This document shows, in pieces, positions 61,674-64,000 of a stretch of 64,000 nt of DNA; position 1 is the stretch's first letter, and every line of letters starts with the position of its first letter. The notes below the pieces were generated by a model that saw nothing but the letters and a program-made list of their open reading frames with translations, made no database searches and was not told where the DNA came from. The translations under genes were made by a program, and so were the position numbers. The stretch spans positions 59,956,907 through 60,020,906 of the forward strand of contig CM054115.1 in the NCBI GenBank assembly GCA_028673005.1. The letters are read 5' to 3'. Source of the stretch: Tanypteryx hageni (taxonomy: Eukaryota > Arthropoda > Insecta > Odonata > Petaluridae).

Positions 61674-62049
61674 CTCAGAACCCAACTTTATATTATTATT
61701 TATAATATAACCTTATAACTGCTTACTAATGACGGAAACATCATTAGAACTCTTTTGTGGTTAAACTACATGCCTACTAAGTATTAATGCTACGTTAATA
61801 AAAGCCATCTTGCGTAATTTTATGTAATTCAGACGTGCATACGTTACCACTGCATAACCCTTGTAAATAGCCCCTTTTGTGCGTTACTCTGTTTTCTTTC
61901 TTCCTCTCACGATCTCGCTGTCCTCTTTCTCGAACAATTGTAAGTTGTTCCCTCTGACAGTTCCCCTTGTGTTTTAAACGCTTTACCTTTTGTTTGTCCA
62001 TATAATTTCTCCTAACTTTCCTCATCGCCATTATCGCCCTCTATTTCTG

Positions 62050-62780
62050 CGGCTAAAACTCACGGTATACTCCTCCATTATTCCCTTCACCCTTCCTCTT
62101 TACACTGTATTCCTTAACCCTACTTTTCTCCCATCCTTTCCTCTCACTCTCTCCATTGCCTATTCTCTCCCCCTTCTATCAACCCTCCTCGCTCTCTCTC
62201 TCCTCCCCTCTCCCTCTCATCCTGTCTACTCTGTCTTCCTCCCCTTTTCTCTCTCTTTCTCTCTCTCTCTCTCCTAAACTTATACGCTGTGAAACCTAAA
62301 ACCTACCGTGGCGTGCGGGAAAATCCTTTTCACGGTGAACCGGACATAAATAGCCTCTTAGCCCCGGCCCGTGGACCGACTCACTTTCTCTCTCTGTGAG
62401 AGAGCAGGATTCACTGACGGATGCCATTTTCTCTTAAAATGGGAATAGAGATAAAAGGATGACGGGTGAGCGAGATAGGGCTAGAGAGTGTGATGAGAAG
62501 GAGAGCGAGAATGGTGGAGATAAAGAAGAGAGAAAGGAAGGATTGATGCTTCGAGAGAGGAGAACAGAGAATGTTAGGACGAAAGTGGAATGGAGGAAGA
62601 AAAAAAAATGTGCGAAAAATAGGTGGAAATATGGGTGACAAAGAGGAAGAATGACAGGTAAGAGAGATAAGTTGGAGAGGGGAGGAAGGGAGAAGTAGGA
62701 GGGAGAGGGAAGGAGGAATGGGAGAGATGGGGAAGAAGGGGAAGGAGAAGAGAGGGAGGGAGGGCGAGACACGTGATCAT
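62050..62780. repeat. pyrimidine tract facing a purine tract
   Basis: CT-rich at 62060-62275 and GA-rich at 62450-62780, separated by about 170 bp of mixed sequence containing 'ctctctctgtgagagagcag' at 62388-62407, itself a small CT/GA inverted repeat. The pair is therefore broadly self-complementary. Frames up to 178 codons are composition artefacts. Confidence 0.55.
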
Positions 62781-62784
62781 AAAT

Positions 62785-64000
62785 GTAGGTTATGGAAGAA
62801 AAAAATGGGAAAATGTTTAATTCGGCCCTATAGAGAGCTTCTGTTTTCCGATGGATACTTATTTGCACATTGTGCGATATATGTATGTAGCTGTTTTGCA
62901 GGAAGTTTAAAAATGAAAATGGAACAGTGGTAATTATGCAAATGCGGACATAACGCCCTGACTCGTCCATATCAAAGGTAATTTCGATCTCTCAAGGTGT
63001 TCTGGTGACGTTGCGCCCGTTACTAATATCTCTCATAAGGAGAATTTCAACCTTTCTATTCTGAAGGCTGTGAAAATGGTCAAGATAATTTGCTTGCTTC
63101 TGATAATTTGTCTTTCCTTCTATCTCTTGAGGATTCTAATCTATAAAGTTATACATGTAACCTATACCTTTAAAAAGTATATATTTTTTATCTTGGTTAT
63201 AAAAAACTCTACATGAAATCTCAAATAAATAATTCACAAAATGTTGTTGATGACATTTTAAATCCTTCTCTAGTATAAATAGAAGTGCTTGGTTTACTCC
63301 AATAGGATACTTATTTTCGTATTCATACTGAATTTCGGAAGAACAACTTTTTAGATTTGAATGTTTGGTTAGGCTCAGTCGGTTAAATATGCGTTACAAT
63401 CATTTGCGTCACCTAAATAAACCCTACTACCAAACCTCAACAAAACTGAAGGATATTTGAAATTTTACATTTTTATCTAACTTATGATAAGGAAATTGGA
63501 TTTCAATCTCGTGTAAAGAGCCGCATACCTGGTAAAAACAAAGACATTTTACTTGTCAAACTATGTTTCTCAGATAGCCACAAGATTAGCTCGTTAATAC
63601 TTTCTTGAATCAAAGACATGAGATCATAGTTTCAATGCAATACAGTATCATCAATACGCATCTAAATTAAGTTCCTATAATTTTATCATTAAAATATGGT
63701 CTGTAAAATTCAGTTTGACTGTTTAATTTAAGAAGAAAGACAAAGTTAAAGCAATCACTGTCATGTTTGTAATAATATATTAATAGAACGGCCTTAGTTG
63801 ATACACTTCGATCTTTATTAGAATTTCACTTGAAGGTTATATTCTGATTGAACACACAATTATTCCTCTGAACTGCATGTAAAGGGCAATAAAACTCTTA
63901 AGCTCTCCATTCATTTTGCTATTTTTTCTAGAAAAACTTTTCCAAACTTAAATTGCTGTGGAAATTCAATTCCTACAAATTTTATAGTACATACTAAATA
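62785..64000. other. gene-free stretch
   Basis: AT-rich. 62899-62927 has an acceptor-like 'gctgttttgcag' and a donor-like CAGTG|GTAATT around 28 nt, not convincing. 63370-63412 reads 'aggctcagtcggttaaatat' and so resembles a tRNA A-box (SINE) scrap. Confidence 0.35.

Overview
This is an AT-rich, intron- and repeat-dominated piece of animal nuclear DNA, most likely from an arthropod and probably an insect. That rests on GT/AG splice signals, tRNA-derived SINE heads, Tc1/mariner-, pogo- and hAT-like inverted-repeat remnants, LINE-like 3' ends and long GA/CT tracts. The phylum is inference, and I cannot name a species. No prokaryotic gene organisation, rRNA gene, CRISPR array or viral genome is visible.

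The only protein gene I can support lies on the + strand. A GC-rich first coding exon (11645-12261) starts at an ATG in a strong Kozak context. It encodes a Gly/Ala/Cys-rich N-terminal tail of roughly 180 residues followed by one transmembrane helix, the layout of a type II (signal-anchor) membrane protein. The tail and the helix are in different reading frames. They join if one G is removed from a 9-G run at 12110-12118, which suggests an assembly indel, a polymorphism or a broken allele. About 4.1 kb downstream, a 36-nt microexon (16348-16383) with excellent splice sites is open only in the phase left by the exon 1 donor, and it extends the protein just past the membrane. The rest of the ectodomain is not recognisable here, so 16384-64000 is probably mainly a very long intron 2 and/or intergenic DNA. 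I do not recognise the protein family.

The other features are repeats. Two copies of a ~700-bp LINE-3'-like repeat flank exon 1 (983-1690 and 14421-15120). A tRNA-like sequence sits in a nested foldback (23308-23519). At 57013-58037 there is a ~1-kb element of six diverged ~146-bp units bounded by hairpins. A 1.22-kb inverted-repeat DNA transposon lies at 60206-61428, a Tigger/pogo-like MITE at 21712-21876, and several hAT-like remnants at 29-37 kb. tRNA-like SINE heads are scattered throughout, and there are four (AT)n tracts. Polypurine or polypyrimidine tracts of 0.2-1 kb recur throughout and create long Ser/Leu/Pro- or Arg/Glu/Gly-rich open frames that I treat as spurious.

The most notable items are the frame-split type II membrane protein with its microexon, the hairpin-bounded ~146-bp tandem element, and the tRNA foldback. 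All calls come from reading the sequence by eye, and no database search was possible.
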